Under the pieces are notes generated by a model that was not told where the DNA came from, ran no database searches, and was given only the letters and a program-made list of their open reading frames with translations. This document shows positions 6,106-6,262 of a stretch of 6,262 nucleotides of DNA, one piece after another (the stretch's first letter is position 1; each line of letters starts with the position of its first letter). The position numbers were made by a program, and so were the translations under genes. The DNA lies in assembly GCA_903938205.1 (NCBI GenBank), contig CAJACJ010000432.1, forward strand, positions 1-6,262, read 5' to 3'. Source of the DNA: an uncultured bacterium. Lineage in GTDB: Bacteria > Planctomycetota > Phycisphaerae > Phycisphaerales > SM1A02.

Positions 6106-6262
6106 TCGCTCATATTTTCTAAATGTGACGCGTCAGAGGCGGACCCCGTGGTGCTGCTTCTGTTTACTCCTTCGACAACTCACAGTGAGAAGTCGAATTT
6201 CTTGTTCAAAGCGCCCTACAGCTTTTGGACCACGGACAAACGCCGGTGTCGCTGCAAACGCA
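6106..6262 (+). other. Right-end region without a convincing gene; possible structured RNA or leader
   Basis: Three partial open frames run off the edge: plus from ATG 6068 (or TTG 6089), plus from GTG 6148 (AGAGG 8 bases upstream), and a minus-strand frame ending at 6133. None encodes a recognised protein. Possible nested RNA pairing seen by eye: CCGTGGT (6146-6152) with ACCACGG (6229-6235), GCTG (6153-6156) with CAGC (6219-6222), enclosing the 6171-6197 hairpin. It does not match tmRNA, 4.5S, RNase P or 6S RNA as I know them. It could equally be the 5' end of a gene lying beyond the window. Confidence 0.2.
6171..6197. repeat. 27-bp near-palindrome
   Basis: TTCGAC (6171-6176) and GTCGAA (6192-6197) pair. 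Inside them CTCAC (6179-6183) and GTGAG (6185-6189) pair around a central A, with only a symmetric AA/AA mismatch between the two stems. It could be a DNA operator or an RNA hairpin. No T-run follows directly. Confidence 0.55.

Noticed and set aside
6068..6262. Plus-strand open frame from ATG 6068 or TTG 6089 with GGAGGTGA upstream of the TTG
   Set aside because: Codon choice (AGG, AGA, CGG, CGA, TGC, TGT frequent) is unlike the neighbouring genes and the translation has no recognisable features; the Shine-Dalgarno-like string is not enough alone.

Overview
This is bacterial DNA of moderate GC with tightly packed genes, and it shows no transposase, integrase, CRISPR array, tRNA or rRNA. I infer a Gram-negative envelope from a Sec signal peptide on a large phosphoesterase and from a small lipoprotein. 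The overall style resembles Planctomycetota: a type-2 PyrF with a DGK motif, an AAA-like ATPase opening with an 'HGL..NPF' block and carrying a membrane hairpin, and a phosphoesterase joined to beta-sandwich domains. That taxonomic guess is inference only.

Layout, left to right. (1) Positions 1-300, minus strand: the first 100 codons of an orotidine-5'-phosphate decarboxylase (pyrF), cut by the window edge. (2) 299-688, plus: a DUF971 (gamma-butyrobetaine hydroxylase N-terminal-like) protein whose start codon overlaps that of pyrF head to head. (3) 756-2636, plus: a secreted calcineurin-like metallophosphoesterase with C-terminal beta-rich domains. (4) 2761-2961, plus: a 66-residue lipoprotein with its own good ribosome binding site and an extended -10 promoter. 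(5) 2958-4424, minus: a 488-residue membrane P-loop ATPase of unknown role, whose stop codon overlaps that of the lipoprotein. (6) 4594-5994, minus: phosphomannomutase/phosphoglucomutase. (7) About 6070-6262: no convincing gene, but a promoter-like sequence, a near-palindrome and possible nested RNA pairings.

Most genes look like independent transcription units rather than one pathway. pyrF belongs to pyrimidine synthesis and the mutase to sugar-nucleotide supply for surface polysaccharide. The phosphoesterase and lipoprotein are envelope-directed. The ATPase and mutase share a strand but are separated by 169 bases that contain a perfect 9-bp inverted repeat. The least explained items are the ATPase, which has two membrane helices between its Walker A and Walker B motifs, and the non-coding-looking right end. 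I did not find a clear new multi-gene system.
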